Positions 50,669 through 60,972 of a DNA stretch of 64,000 nucleotides are shown here, in pieces. The translations under genes and the position numbers were made by a program. The notes beneath the pieces were generated by a model. It worked only from the letters and a program-made list of their open reading frames with translations, did not search any database and had not been told where the DNA came from. Location: NCBI RefSeq assembly GCF_019744875.1, contig NZ_JAIETU010000019.1:1-64000 (forward strand), written 5' to 3'. This stretch comes from Hyphomicrobium sp. (GTDB lineage Bacteria > Pseudomonadota > Alphaproteobacteria > Rhizobiales > Hyphomicrobiaceae). Position 1 is the stretch's first letter; the number at the start of each line of letters is the position of its first letter.

Positions 50669-51116
50669 AGAAATATCCCTCAACCAACTGCACCGATCGC
50701 GCCAAATGACGCTAAGGACCGCGCTCTACCGCTTTATGTCTCGATTGTTACAAATTGTTTCTTTGCAGCGTTTATCGCGTCCTTGCGACGACCGGTCTGT
50801 GAGCTCGCAAGGGGGACGGGCGATGCGTAACAGCCGGTTCAGAGGGGAGCATCGGCTGCAACCGGAAGCGAGGCGTTAGACAGCGGACGTGTGCCGCAAG
50901 CACCGCATCAGCGGCCGCACGGACCCGGTACCCCGTCGCTTGAAGGCGCTTAAGGTGATTGCGAACACACGCGAAACGGTAGGGACGAGATCCGCCAATC
51001 AACCTGGGCTCACGTGAGCAGCCTACGTGAGTAGAGATAATCAAGCAGGAGATGGCAGCTGAACAAGAACCGGAGATCAAACCGACACGGCAGCGTTCGC
51101 GGGAGCCTGCAAAAGC
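50669..51116. other. Gap with a cop-box-like site
   Basis: No gene in about 450 bases. TTACAAATTGTTTC lies at 50748-50761, in front of the cupredoxin gene, and resembles the site at 55142. These may be response-regulator targets. Confidence 0.45.
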
Positions 51117-51686
51117 TTAACGTTGTGCCTGAAGTTCGCCTATTATCGCTCGCATCTGAGCAATTTCACTCTTCTGCGCGCTTATAATGCCGTTGCAGAG
51201 TTGTTGCACTTTCGGAACTTGAAGTTCGGCCTCTTCACACATGAGGATGGCGCCAGCATGATGCGGGATCATCGATTTTAAGAGCTGCTGATCGTCGATT
51301 GCGACTTGCTCACGGATTCCCAGCCAGAAACCAAGAAGCGCAATCAGCCCGACAGCAGACAAAGCAATATTCAGCTGGCTGTTAGGGTACATTGACCGCA
51401 TCAGCCATAGCTCGATCAGCAGCATTGGCGCAGTCATCAGGCCAGCCATATAAAATTGGTTTATGTTCGGAACGACGTTCTCGAAAGTGTTGACCATCGC
51501 GTACATCAGCGTGAACATTGCCGCGAAAGAAATCAGAAGCATGAGTGCGAGACGCCAATACGGACTGCCAGTGTGGGCGCCATGGCCCGTCGCGTTGTCG
51601 CCGCTGCCAACCGCCGATCCATGCCGCGCAGTTCCGGTTTTTTGAGGAGGAGTGGTGGGATTGTGGGGCGTGTGTTGATCGCTCAT
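51117..51686 (-). CDS. Membrane-anchored DUF305 protein
   Basis: 189 residues from 51686 behind AGGAG. A His-rich head (GHGAHTGS), three membrane helices (LALMLLISFAAMFTLMYAMV, MAGLMTAPMLLIELWLM, IALSAVGLIALLGFWLG), then the DUF305 part with MIPHHAGAILMCEEA. DUF305 proteins bind copper through such His/Met motifs. Confidence 0.85.
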   Translation of the reverse strand: MSDQHTPHNPTTPPQKTGTARHGSAVGSGDNATGHGAHTGSPYWRLALMLLISFAAMFTLMYAMVNTFENVVPNINQFYMAGLMTAPMLLIELWLMRSMYPNSQLNIALSAVGLIALLGFWLGIREQVAIDDQQLLKSMIPHHAGAILMCEEAELQVPKVQQLCNGIISAQKSEIAQMRAIIGELQAQR

Positions 51687-51725
51687 GCGCGACAGCTCCT
51701 TACTCTCTAGCACTGACAATTGCAC

Positions 51726-53141
51726 TTAGTGACCAGAATGCCCGCCCGGCTTGACAGCCTTCAATTCGATTTCCGAGGCGGGCGCGCCAGGTTCGGTCGT
51801 CGCCGCTGGTTCTGCCGGACCGCGAACGGGATTGGAAAGTTTTGACGGATCGCCCGTCCACTTGAAGGCGACGGTACCTTCCGGATTCTTGTACCAGCCG
51901 GGGTCCTTGTAGTCGTTGCGGTCAAGCCCCTCGCGTACTTTGACGACCGAAAACATGCCGCCCATCTCGACCGGGCCGAATTGAGCGAACCCCGTCATCA
52001 TGGGCAACGTATTGTCCGGAAGCGGCATCTCCATCTCGCCCATGTCCGCCATGCCGGCGCCCCCCATCGGCATATAGCCTTTGACCATCTGGGACATACG
52101 CTTCTTAAGCTCGGATTGATCGACGCCGATGAAATTTCGCAACTCATGCCCCATAGCGTTCATCGTGTGGTGCGCCTTGTGGCAGTGGATCGCCCAGTCG
52201 CCCTCGTAGATCGCGTCGAATTCGTAGGCGCGCATTTGTCCAACGGCGCAATCGATTGTCACCTCAGGCCACCGGGCTTCGGGACGCACCCAGCCGCCGT
52301 CCGTGCAGGTGACCTCGAAATGATAGCCGTGCATGTGGATGGGATGGTTCGTCATCGTGAGATTCCCGAAGCGGACGCGCACGCGATCGCCCTTGCGTAC
52401 GACAAGCGGGTCGATCCCAGGGAATACGCGGCTGTTCCAGCTCCACAGATTGAAGTTCAGCATTTCCGCAACGCGCGGGACATAAGAACCCGGATCGATA
52501 TCATAGGCGTTCAGCAGGAACACAAAATCACGGTCGACACGCATGAACTTCGGGTCTTTGGGATGGACGACAAAGAACCCCATCATGCCCATGGCCATCT
52601 GGACCATCTCATCGGCGTGTGGGTGATACATGAATGTACCGGACTTCGCGATCTGCCATTCGTACACGTATGTCTCGCCCGGCTTGATGTGGGGTTGGCT
52701 CAATCCGCCAACGCCATCCATGCCGCTCGGCAGGATCTGCCCGTGCCAATGAATGGTCGTGTGCTCGGGGAGTTTGTTGGTAACAAAAATCCGCACCTTG
52801 TCGCCCTCCACCACCTCGATCGTCGGGCCGGGGGACTGACCGTTGTAGCCCCACAGGTGCGCTTTCATTCCGGGCGCCATCTCGCGCACGACCGGCTCAG
52901 CGACCAGATGGAATTCTTTCCATTCGCCATTGATCCGCGGTGGGAGTGTCCAGCCGTTCAGCGTTACGACCGGCTGATAGTCCGGTCCGCTCGCTGGAGC
53001 TACCGGAGCCTGAGTGGCCGGCGACCCTTGAAACTGCGCTTCTGGCACGGCAGCATGGGCCGACCGCCCGGTGAGCTTGGCCGCACCCAGCAGCGCAAGC
53101 CCGCCCGTCGCGGCCATCATGTCTCTACGAGATACCGTCAT
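51726..53141 (-). CDS. Multicopper oxidase (CopA-like, Tat-exported)
   Basis: 471 residues. Tat signal SRRDMMAATGG. Copper ligands are visible in TIHWHGQIL, MYHPHADE, HPIHMHGYHF and HCHKAHHTMNAMGH, giving all type 1, 2 and 3 sites. A Met-rich segment (MPMGGAGMADMGEMEMPLP) near the end suits Cu(I) oxidation. It acts in the periplasm and oxidises Cu(I) to Cu(II). Confidence 0.93.
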   Translation of the reverse strand: MTVSRRDMMAATGGLALLGAAKLTGRSAHAAVPEAQFQGSPATQAPVAPASGPDYQPVVTLNGWTLPPRINGEWKEFHLVAEPVVREMAPGMKAHLWGYNGQSPGPTIEVVEGDKVRIFVTNKLPEHTTIHWHGQILPSGMDGVGGLSQPHIKPGETYVYEWQIAKSGTFMYHPHADEMVQMAMGMMGFFVVHPKDPKFMRVDRDFVFLLNAYDIDPGSYVPRVAEMLNFNLWSWNSRVFPGIDPLVVRKGDRVRVRFGNLTMTNHPIHMHGYHFEVTCTDGGWVRPEARWPEVTIDCAVGQMRAYEFDAIYEGDWAIHCHKAHHTMNAMGHELRNFIGVDQSELKKRMSQMVKGYMPMGGAGMADMGEMEMPLPDNTLPMMTGFAQFGPVEMGGMFSVVKVREGLDRNDYKDPGWYKNPEGTVAFKWTGDPSKLSNPVRGPAEPAATTEPGAPASEIELKAVKPGGHSGH

Positions 53142-53164
53142 CTTGAACTCCTTTCGCGATGCCG

Positions 53165-54652
53165 TTATCCGCCCGAACCAGCGGCCACCGCTGTTGGTGC
53201 AACACCGCTCTCGCGTCCTCCGAGCACGGCGGTGTGCAAATCGACTTTGGCCAGCCAGAAATCGCGCCGCGCGGTCGCAGCCTGCACATTCGTGTCGATC
53301 CGGGCCCGGGCGTCCGCGAGCAACTGGAAGACATCGACAAGCATCCCATTGTAATTCAGCAGGGTTTGCTCGGTAATAATCTGGCGAAGCGGCAGGATCT
53401 CCCGCTCGTAGTGACGAACCACATCATACGTCCCGCGATAAGCCTGATAGGCCTGCCTTGCCTCGGACCGCACATTCACTGCTTTTTCGATCAAACGGTT
53501 GACGGCGCCCATATAGGTTTCTTCGGCACGTCGCGTCCGCACTTCGCCGAAGTCGTAGATTGGAATCTGGAAATCGACATCGAAGCCGCGCCAGCGAACT
53601 TTCTCGGTCCGCTGCGTTTCTGTGCGAACCAGCGTCGGGCCCGGTCCGAGCGCGTAGTCGATGTCCGTAACCTTGTTCTTTTCGATACGACGAATGCCCC
53701 GAACCTCCAGCACATCGATGAATCGAGTTGCGCGCGTGAGGCCGAATTCCTTGGCCAGGATAGCGATCTCCATACGTGCGATTTCTAGATCGATGCGGGA
53801 AACCACAGCCTCGGTTTCAATGTCGTCTTCAAATTTCGGTTTCGCGGGAAGGGCGGGCAGTTTATCCGGCAGATTATATTTGAGCTGAACCCCCCACAGA
53901 CCAAGGCTCTGATTGAGCCGCTCCCGTTCCAGACGCTGTGTCAGGCGCGCCTGGGCCAATTGGCCGCCAACCTCAGCCGTGAAAGCGTGCTCGCGTGCTT
54001 GATCCAGCTTTGCCATGCCGCCTGTCTCGCCAAGCTTCTTGGCGAAATCAGACACGGTTTCGGCCGACGTTACAGCCTGTCGCAAGAGGACGACCTGCTC
54101 GTTTGCCGCCACTGCCCGATAGTAGCCGCGGCGCGCATCGGCCGCAATTTTGAGTGTCTCATCGACCGCGCGTTTTTGTGCCTGAAGGAAGCGATCTTCT
54201 GCTATCTCGCGCCGGCGTGGCAGGGTCAGAAGACCCAACACATTCTGCAGGATCTGCGCCTCAATCTCGATCGACGAGGGCTGGATGAGGCGCGACAAAG
54301 TGACGGTTGGCGAGGGCGGCAGGCTCGCCTCAACCATCATCGCTTCCGACACGCCGAGTTCGTTGTAGGCGGCTTGCAGTCCGCGGTTGTTCACAAGCGC
54401 GATTTGTACGGCCGCATCGGGCGTCATCGTGCGCGAGAGAAGCTCGGCCACGCGCGCCTCCGCCGCAGCGGCGTCATGCTCATCGTGAATTTTCGCGGCG
54501 GGTTGACCAATCGCCGCGGTCGAAAGGTCGCTCACAAGGCTCATGCCGCCATCAGGCGAGAACTGCGCGCAGCCTCCCGACACTACGATCGAACTTGAAG
54601 CCAACCCCATCATCAGTCTCTTCCAAACGCCACGATGCCTGCCCCAACCCAT
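53165..54652 (-). CDS. TolC-family outer-membrane lipoprotein
   Basis: 495 residues. A signal with a lipobox-like VVSGGC at about 23-28, then the TolC pattern: MTPDAAVQIALVNNRGLQAAY at the start, long coiled coils, and the second half ending LLNYNGMLVDVFQLLADARAR. Located 23 bases upstream of the oxidase gene, so probably in the same transcript. Confidence 0.88.
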   Translation of the reverse strand: MGWGRHRGVWKRLMMGLASSSIVVSGGCAQFSPDGGMSLVSDLSTAAIGQPAAKIHDEHDAAAAEARVAELLSRTMTPDAAVQIALVNNRGLQAAYNELGVSEAMMVEASLPPSPTVTLSRLIQPSSIEIEAQILQNVLGLLTLPRRREIAEDRFLQAQKRAVDETLKIAADARRGYYRAVAANEQVVLLRQAVTSAETVSDFAKKLGETGGMAKLDQAREHAFTAEVGGQLAQARLTQRLERERLNQSLGLWGVQLKYNLPDKLPALPAKPKFEDDIETEAVVSRIDLEIARMEIAILAKEFGLTRATRFIDVLEVRGIRRIEKNKVTDIDYALGPGPTLVRTETQRTEKVRWRGFDVDFQIPIYDFGEVRTRRAEETYMGAVNRLIEKAVNVRSEARQAYQAYRGTYDVVRHYEREILPLRQIITEQTLLNYNGMLVDVFQLLADARARIDTNVQAATARRDFWLAKVDLHTAVLGGRESGVAPTAVAAGSGG

Positions 54653-54726
54653 GAGCGATCCCCCGGTGGTCCGTAATATCGCGACGCCTTCCCCCGAAGG
54701 CCCACGTCGTCAACGAATCAGCTTCT

Positions 54727-55041
54727 TCAGTGTTGCATGCCTGGCATGGGCTCCATCGCTTCCGGCTGAGCCGGGGCTGGCGAAGGATCGGGCGTCGTTT
54801 TCGGCTGCTGCTGGTCGGGCGGTAGTGCGCCCGGTGGCGCCACCTGGCGATTGATCTGACCCCAAGGCCGCGGTTCAACAGGCCGATAGCTTTTGATACC
54901 CGCCGCAATCGATCGATAGGGTTGGGCCGGAACAGCAACGGGCTCATCAGGCATAGGACCGACCTGCGGCCACGCTGGTTCCCGTTCACCCCAGCCTGTG
55001 AGGCTCAGCAGCGCGAAAAAGGCAATCCACAGTCTGATCAT
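54727..55041 (-). CDS. Small exported Pro-rich protein
   Basis: 104 residues. Short hydrophobic head (LWIAFFALLSLTGWG), then a Pro/Gln-rich body that ends EAMEPMPGMQH with Met/His residues. First gene of the leftward copper set; role unknown. Confidence 0.62.
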   Translation of the reverse strand: MIRLWIAFFALLSLTGWGEREPAWPQVGPMPDEPVAVPAQPYRSIAAGIKSYRPVEPRPWGQINRQVAPPGALPPDQQQPKTTPDPSPAPAQPEAMEPMPGMQH

Positions 55042-55141
55042 GAGGAGGTCCTAGCTCTGCATGCGGTCGCCATGCCGTTAGAAAAAACAAGCTTGGACCG
55101 CACTCTAATCGGCGAAGACGATTCGCGGTGTTTCGCGTTTA

Positions 55142-55155
55142 TTACAAAATATTTC
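55142..55155. promoter_or_regulatory. Cop-box-like motif
   Basis: TTACAAAATATTTC, 11 of 14 identical to the motif at 50748-50761. It lies about 100 bases before the start of the 54727 gene. A candidate site for the response regulator. Confidence 0.4.
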
Positions 55156-55287
55156 AGTGGCACTCAGGCGAATTGCATCGCTGAAGATCGTGATAGGATC
55201 GAGCCCTGACGGCGGCGTTCCAAGCGGCCTTAAGCCAATCACCGGACGCAGCCCCCGCCCGCAGACGGTCATCGTGGATAGCCTTCC

Positions 55288-55950
55288 ATGACCAGTAGAA
55301 CAGCGATCACCATTGTTTTGCTACTCTCCATCAATACCCTGGATACACCGTGTGCTGGAGTGGAAACCGATATGCCAGCCGTCGAACCCTGGCATGGTGA
55401 CTTCGCGGATCGCGATGCTCATTCCGCCTTTCACAACGATCGTGGCTTACGCTTCTATCAAACGGGACGCCTCGACAAAGCCATCGAGGAGTTAAGCACG
55501 GCCATCGAGGTGCAGCCGGCCGCATCGTTACCGTATTACAACCGCGGCAATGTTCATTTCCGGCAGCGGCAATTCGAGCGCGCTGTAGAGGACTACTCTC
55601 AAGCCCTACGCCGCAGCCCGGATCATGTCATGGCGATGGTCAACCGCGGCAGCGCCCTCTCAGCGCTTGGCCGCCTCGATGAGGCGCTCGCTGATTACAA
55701 TGCTGCCTTTGCCCGGGAGCCAGACAACACCTACGTGCTCTTCAATCGCGGCTTCCTTCGCGGAAAGCGGAAAGAATACCGGGAAGCAATCGCAGACTTT
55801 ACGCGCGTGATCGAGCGCGACCCCAACGATGGCGATGCCTATCGCATGAGAGCCGCTGCCTACGCATCCCTCGGGGATATGGCGAAGGCATTGCAGGACC
55901 GAGACACCGCCCTGAGGTTGGGGCCAGTCAAGAAGACCAACGCAAAATAA
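55288..55950 (+). CDS. Exported TPR protein
   Basis: 220 residues. Signal-like head (AITIVLLLSINTLDTPCAG), then about four TPR units: GLRFYQTGRLDKAIEELSTA, GNVHFRQRQFERAVEDYSQA, GSALSALGRLDEALADYNAA and GFLRGKRKEYREAIADFTRV. A periplasmic protein-binding scaffold, role unknown. The preceding 240 bases hold no gene. Confidence 0.82.
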   Translation: MTSRTAITIVLLLSINTLDTPCAGVETDMPAVEPWHGDFADRDAHSAFHNDRGLRFYQTGRLDKAIEELSTAIEVQPAASLPYYNRGNVHFRQRQFERAVEDYSQALRRSPDHVMAMVNRGSALSALGRLDEALADYNAAFAREPDNTYVLFNRGFLRGKRKEYREAIADFTRVIERDPNDGDAYRMRAAAYASLGDMAKALQDRDTALRLGPVKKTNAK

Positions 55951-56338
55951 CCGGCATTGCACTCAAGGTGATCGGGGAGTGCACGAGCGGTCAACCGCCT
56001 AATCGTTGACGAAATTGCTGCCGAAGCGGCGTTTCGCGTTCGATTGCTGCGCCAGCACGCCGAGATGTTCAAAATTATGTGTCTGGCCTCGAGCACCGGC
56101 TGTATCGGCATTTTCGATGGCCAAAGGAACGGAAAGCAAATGTCTGGGCCTCGTGCCCTTGATGAACGACCGGGTCACAACCATCGCACGCGATACCGAC
56201 TCGCCGCCAAGCGGCAGGTCCCCCTTTGATTTGTCCTTTTTTTACCATCGGACACTGTTTGACGGCGGCCTCGGTCTTCCTCAATCATTTTGGAAGGCTC
56301 CCGTGCGACCTTCGGCCAAAAATGTAAAGGCCGAACCC
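55951..56338. other. Gap with no convincing gene
   Basis: The acyltransferase frame is open back to 56006, but that part lacks the family pattern. Minus-strand frames here also lack support. Possibly old transposon or gene remnants. Confidence 0.35.
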
Positions 56339-57466
56339 ATGAACGAGAACCGGCAAGCCGGAAGCCTCATCCCGGAAGACAACAGCTTCGGCGCGGTACG
56401 ACTGGCTGCGGCTCTGGCCGTGGCTGTGAGCCATGCTGTCGAGATCACGGTCGGCCACCTGTCCTGGGACTATGTGCAACAGACCACCGGCTATACGCTT
56501 GGCCAGCACGCGGTGCATGTCTTCTTCATCTTGAGTGGCTTCCTGGTGACGGCAAGTCTCATGCGGACGTCGGACCTGACGCGGTTCGCTGTCGCGCGGG
56601 TGATGCGGATTTTCCCGGGGCTCATCGTGTGCGCGATTTTCACGGTGGCGGTGCTGGGACCGTTGATAACGGTTTGCCCGTTATCAAGCTATTTTGCCGA
56701 CACGGGCATTCTGAAATACCTCGCAGAGACCACCCTGCTAATAACGGGACGGGCGGAACTGCCCGGTGTTTTCACCAGCAATCCGCTAGCCGGCCAGGTC
56801 AATAATTCGGTCTGGACGCTCAAGTATGAGGTGCTTTGCTATGCCGGTCTGGGGCTTGCATTCGCTGCGGGTATGCTGCGAACCGGATTTCGGAGCCAAG
56901 CCTGGCTGTGGCTGGCGATATTTGTGTTCGCCGCGTCTTATTTGCTTCCTGGCCTGATCGAAGCGAAGACCGGGCCCGACGTGATCCGCCGCTTCGGACT
57001 TTGTTTCGCGTTAGGCTCTGCGGCGTTTTTCGCCCGACACTACACGGGAAAGCTTTGGCTCGTGGTCATAAGCTTGGTCGCGCTGCTCGCATTCTGGTCG
57101 ACGCCGCTCATGGTGCCAGTCATGGTCTGGTTTGAGGCCAGCGTGGTGTTCTGGCTCGCGAACCTGCGGTGCCCATCCTTGGCCAGGGTCACACTAAAGC
57201 ATGATTTGTCGTACGGAATTTATCTCTATGGATGGCCGGTGTCCCAGGCGCTGGTGCAGCTTATGCCCAATGCTATGCCGGTCCAGATAGCCGCCCTTAC
57301 GCTCCTCATTCTGGTCCCCCTTGCTGCCGCTTCATGGCATTTGGTCGAGAAGCCGGCCCAGCGTCTTGGGCATAAGCTGGCGCGACCGCGACCGTCTGGC
57401 GCATGGGCGAGGGCGCGCGTGGGGTGGCCGGCACTTCCGACCGCAGCAAACGTAAAGCAAACATAA
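56339..57466 (+). CDS. Acyltransferase-3 family membrane protein
   Basis: 375 residues from the ATG at 56339. The start FGAVRLAAALAVAVSHAVEI and the segment HAVHVFFILSGFLVTASLMRTSDLTRF are the family hallmarks, with the catalytic His in the first helix region. About ten membrane helices. Such enzymes O-acylate sugars of lipopolysaccharide, exopolysaccharide or Nod factors. Its link to the metal genes is unclear. Confidence 0.85.
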   Translation: MNENRQAGSLIPEDNSFGAVRLAAALAVAVSHAVEITVGHLSWDYVQQTTGYTLGQHAVHVFFILSGFLVTASLMRTSDLTRFAVARVMRIFPGLIVCAIFTVAVLGPLITVCPLSSYFADTGILKYLAETTLLITGRAELPGVFTSNPLAGQVNNSVWTLKYEVLCYAGLGLAFAAGMLRTGFRSQAWLWLAIFVFAASYLLPGLIEAKTGPDVIRRFGLCFALGSAAFFARHYTGKLWLVVISLVALLAFWSTPLMVPVMVWFEASVVFWLANLRCPSLARVTLKHDLSYGIYLYGWPVSQALVQLMPNAMPVQIAALTLLILVPLAAASWHLVEKPAQRLGHKLARPRPSGAWARARVGWPALPTAANVKQT

Positions 57467-57514
57467 CACGCGGGGACCGGGAACCGGAATTCACGTGCTC
57501 AAAGACGGACAACT

Positions 57515-59896
57515 TTAGACGCGGCTGTTCCGAAGCCGCAGTGCGTTTGCCACGACGCTGACAGAAGACAGCGCCATGGCTGCTGCGGCAATGATAGGAG
57601 ACAGCAGAATGCCGAATGCCGGATAGAGAACGCCCGCGGCAACCGGAACGCCGGCAGCGTTATAGACGAAGGCGAAGAAAAGGTTCTGGCGGATGTTCGC
57701 CATGGTCGCGGCCGAGAGATGCCGCGCGCGCACGATGCCATTGAGATCGCCCTTGAGGAGGGTCACGCCCGCGCTTTCCATAGCAACATCTGTTCCCGTG
57801 CCCATGGCAATGCCGACATCGGCGGCCGCCAGAGCGGGAGCGTCATTGATGCCATCGCCCGCCATGGCGACTACGCGCCCCTCTCGGCGCAGACGTTCGA
57901 CGATCTTGCCCTTGTCTTCGGGCAGGACTTCCGCTTCCACATCGGCGATACCGAGCTTCTCGGCAACGGCCTTCGCCGTCGTCGCGTTATCCCCTGTCAG
58001 CATGATGACGCGGATGCCGGCATCTTTGAGCGCTGAGACGGCTTCCGGCGTCGTTGCCTTCACGGGATCGGCGATGGCCAGAATGCCAACGGCTTTCCCA
58101 TCGATAGCGACAAAGATGGCTGTGGCACCATCCCTGCGGAGTTCGTCAGCCGCATCGTCAAGCTCTCGCGTTTCGATCTTTGCCTGTTCCATGATGCGGA
58201 CATTGCCGATGACGATGCGTTTGCCATCCACGAGGCCAGTGACCCCCTTGCCGACCGGAGAGTCGAATTCCGAAACAGCGGAGAGTTCCAGTCCTCGCTC
58301 CTTTGCGGATCGGACGATGGCTGCGGCAAGCGGGTGCTCACTGGCAATTTCGAGACTGGCAGCCAGGCGCAGAAGTTGGTTCTCCTCGATGCCGGACGTT
58401 GTGCGAATGGCGACCACGCTCGGCCTGCCTTCTGTTAGCGTGCCGGTCTTGTCGATGACGAGCGTGTCGACTTTCTCCATGCGTTCGATGGCCTCGGCGT
58501 TTTTGATCAGAACGCCCGACTGAGCGCCGCGTCCGACGCCGACCATGATCGACATGGGCGTTGCGAGGCCAAGCGCGCAGGGGCAGGCGATGATGAGCAC
58601 CGAGACGGCGGCGATCAGGCCGTAAGTGAAGCGCGGCTCGGGTCCAAATAGGCCCCAGGCGGCGAACGCCAGCAGCGCAATGGCGATGACGGCCGGGACA
58701 AACCACCCGGAGACTTGATCGGCGAGCTTTTGAATAGGAGCGCGGCTTCGCTGTGCTTGCGCCACCATTTGCACGATCTGAGCGAGCATGGTTTCGCGGC
58801 CAACCTTGTCGGCGCGCATGATGAAAGCGCCTGACTGGTTCATCGTGCCGCCAATGACCTTATCGCCTGCGGTTTTCGTGAGCGGCATGGACTCGCCGGT
58901 CACCATCGACTCATCGATGGCGCTGCGCCCCTCCAAAATTTCACCATCGACCGGCACGCGCTCACCCGGACGCACGCGGAGGTGATCTCCGACCTGAACG
59001 ACATCAAGGCCGACATCGGATTCCGACCCGTCAGCAGCAATGCGGCGCGCAGATTTCGGAGCGAGGTCGAGGAGTGCGCGGATAGCGCCGCTTGTTTGCT
59101 CGCGTGCCTTCAGTTCCAATACCTGTCCGAGGAGCACCAGAACCGTGATGACGGCAGCGGCCTCGAAATAAACTGGTACAGCGCCATCCCCCATCCGCAT
59201 GGAGGCAGGGAACAGGTCAGGAAATGCGGTTGCGATGACGCTATAGACCCAGGCGACGCCGGTTCCCATGGCGATCAGCGTGAACATATTGAGGTTGCGT
59301 GTCTTGAGCGATGCCCAACCGCGCTCGAAGAACGGCCAACCGGCCCACAGCACAACCGGTGTGGCGAGAAACAGCTGTAGCCAGTTGGATGTCGACGAGC
59401 CGATCCATTGATGCAGCCCGGTCAAATGCCCTCCCATTTCGAGCGCGAAAACCGGAAGGGTCAGCGCAAGACCGATCCAGAACCGTCGCGTCATGTCGGC
59501 CAGCTCAGGATTGGGTGCCGTATCCGCGCTGACAGTCTCCGGTTCGAGAGCCATGCCGCAGATCGGGCAGAAGCCCGGACCCGGCTGGCGCACTTCGGGG
59601 TGCATCGGGCATGTATAGATAGCGCCCTCGACAGCAGGCGGCGGGATTTGATCCCCAAGGTACTTGGCCGGGCTGGCTTCGAACTTGGACTTGCAGCCCG
59701 CCGAGCAGAAATAAAACGGATGCCCCTCATGCAATGCGCGGTGCTGCGCCGTGTGAGGATCAACGGTCATGCCGCAGACAGGATCCCGGATGACATTTGG
59801 CGACGACGCGGGCTGCGCGTGGTCTTGATGACCGCCATGATCATGCGAGCAACAGGATGATTTCTGTTGGGAGCGTTTATCAGAAGAACTAGCCAT
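57515..59896 (-). CDS. copA: Copper-exporting P1B ATPase (CopA/SilP-like)
   Basis: 793 residues from 59896, behind GAGG. A His/Cys-rich head, then a YHS domain (DPVCGMTV with Cys41, and CSAGC at 64-68) and a second metal domain (CPMHPEV at 96, CPICGM at 110). The membrane motif [10 protein letters not shown] is the Cu(I)/Ag(I) type; DKTGTLTEG holds the phosphorylated Asp and [10 protein letters not shown] the hinge. It exports Cu(I) or Ag(I) to the periplasm. Divergent from csoR, with CsoR-type operators between. Confidence 0.95.
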   Translation of the reverse strand: MASSSDKRSQQKSSCCSHDHGGHQDHAQPASSPNVIRDPVCGMTVDPHTAQHRALHEGHPFYFCSAGCKSKFEASPAKYLGDQIPPPAVEGAIYTCPMHPEVRQPGPGFCPICGMALEPETVSADTAPNPELADMTRRFWIGLALTLPVFALEMGGHLTGLHQWIGSSTSNWLQLFLATPVVLWAGWPFFERGWASLKTRNLNMFTLIAMGTGVAWVYSVIATAFPDLFPASMRMGDGAVPVYFEAAAVITVLVLLGQVLELKAREQTSGAIRALLDLAPKSARRIAADGSESDVGLDVVQVGDHLRVRPGERVPVDGEILEGRSAIDESMVTGESMPLTKTAGDKVIGGTMNQSGAFIMRADKVGRETMLAQIVQMVAQAQRSRAPIQKLADQVSGWFVPAVIAIALLAFAAWGLFGPEPRFTYGLIAAVSVLIIACPCALGLATPMSIMVGVGRGAQSGVLIKNAEAIERMEKVDTLVIDKTGTLTEGRPSVVAIRTTSGIEENQLLRLAASLEIASEHPLAAAIVRSAKERGLELSAVSEFDSPVGKGVTGLVDGKRIVIGNVRIMEQAKIETRELDDAADELRRDGATAIFVAIDGKAVGILAIADPVKATTPEAVSALKDAGIRVIMLTGDNATTAKAVAEKLGIADVEAEVLPEDKGKIVERLRREGRVVAMAGDGINDAPALAAADVGIAMGTGTDVAMESAGVTLLKGDLNGIVRARHLSAATMANIRQNLFFAFVYNAAGVPVAAGVLYPAFGILLSPIIAAAAMALSSVSVVANALRLRNSRV

Positions 59897-59916
59897 AACA
59901 ACCTCATTACAATAGA

Positions 59917-59964
59917 ACCCCCGGGGGGTATTCGCTTGACACCTACACCCCATAGGGGTATAAG
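59917..59964. promoter_or_regulatory. CsoR-type operators and csoR promoter
   Basis: ACCCCC-GGGGGGT (59917-59929) and ACCCCATAGGGGTAT (59947-59961) are G/C-tract palindromes of the CsoR/RcnR type. TTGACA (59936-59941), 17 bases and TATAAG (59959-59964) form a good promoter for csoR, with the second operator inside it. The expected transcription start is at the A of the csoR ATG. Confidence 0.8.
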
Positions 59965-59970
59965 TCAAGA

Positions 59971-60246
59971 ATGGAAAGAGAGACGAGCGAGCTGTGTCTC
60001 AAGCGGCTGACAAAGATCGAGGGCCAAGTGCGCGGCATTTCGCGCATGGTTCAAGAGAAGCGTTACTGCATTGACATCATAACGCAGATCTCAGCGGTTC
60101 GTGCTGCCCTGAGGAAGGTCGAGGAGGCCGTTCTCAAGGATCATGTCGGGCATTGCGTCGAACATGCCATCGCAAGCGGAAATGCCACCGAGCAGCGTAA
60201 AAAAGTAGCTGAACTGATGGAGGTCTTGGCCCGTTCGGACAGATAA
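59971..60246 (+). CDS. csoR: CsoR-family copper-sensing repressor
   Basis: 91 residues. [16 protein letters not shown] is the family start; Cys33 ([13 protein letters not shown]), His58 and Cys62 ([10 protein letters not shown]) are the Cu(I) ligands of CsoR. It should repress copA and itself until copper binds. No ribosome site, consistent with a leaderless message. Confidence 0.93.
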   Translation: MERETSELCLKRLTKIEGQVRGISRMVQEKRYCIDIITQISAVRAALRKVEEAVLKDHVGHCVEHAIASGNATEQRKKVAELMEVLARSDR

Positions 60247-60314
60247 ACGATTAGAGTGAGTGTACACGCGTATTCTGGTACTTGATTAAGTGACATTAAC
60301 TGAGAGGACGAGGC

Positions 60315-60776
60315 GTGAGCCTAAGGCTGGCAATCAAGGGATTTATCGTGGTGGTGGCCGTTATGTTCGGCACCATGGCGAACGCCTTTGCCCATGGCGG
60401 CCACGCTCACGCGCAGATGTCACCCACCTCAGTAGTGGCCGCAACCCGTGGAGCACCAGTAACGGCGCCAGCTGAGGCTCAGATATCCGCCGCGATTTTA
60501 AAAGTTTCATCCACCAAAACGCATGCACCCGTTGACCTTGATCAGGCGGCAAAGCCGGCGCGATCGCATCCGGACGGGGCGATCTGTGCGACGGGCGCCT
60601 GCTGCTGTCAGGGCGCATCTTCGTGCGGAGCGAGCGGGCATTGCGGTGCCTCCATGCTTCCCGGCCAATCCGATTGGACACACAATCTCGGCAACCACAT
60701 GCGCTATTATTTGGCGCGGTTGGGCCGGGTGTTGCCCGACGTCGTTATCGGTCTCGATCGACCGCCTAAGGTCTGA
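60315..60776 (+). CDS. Exported Cys/His-rich protein
   Basis: 153 residues from a GTG at 60315. Signal peptide (FIVVVAVMFGTMANAFA) directly followed by HGGHAHA, and a Cys cluster (GACCCQGASSCGASGHCGAS) in the middle. Probably binds metal in the periplasm. Family not recognised. Confidence 0.72.
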   Translation: MSLRLAIKGFIVVVAVMFGTMANAFAHGGHAHAQMSPTSVVAATRGAPVTAPAEAQISAAILKVSSTKTHAPVDLDQAAKPARSHPDGAICATGACCCQGASSCGASGHCGASMLPGQSDWTHNLGNHMRYYLARLGRVLPDVVIGLDRPPKV

Positions 60777-60972
60777 TTGCTGCTCTGCTGCGGCAGGGCT
60801 TGTGCGCCGCTTGGTCCGCCGTCTGCGGTCCGGCGCCCCCATTCCTCGATTTAACATTTTGCGGCTCCGTGACCTCGGTCACTGACCGCCAGCCTCTCCG
60901 ATCCGCGCCCGTGGCTTTATAGCCCCGCATGTCGGACGGTGAGCTGAACCGTCAAACGAAAGGAGTTCAGTC

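Noticed and set aside
51981-53354. A 457-residue frame opposite the multicopper oxidase.
   Set aside because: Its His-rich look comes from the complement of the oxidase codons.
55999-56184. Minus-strand transposase remnant.
   Set aside because: No recognisable motif; left as an unassigned gap.
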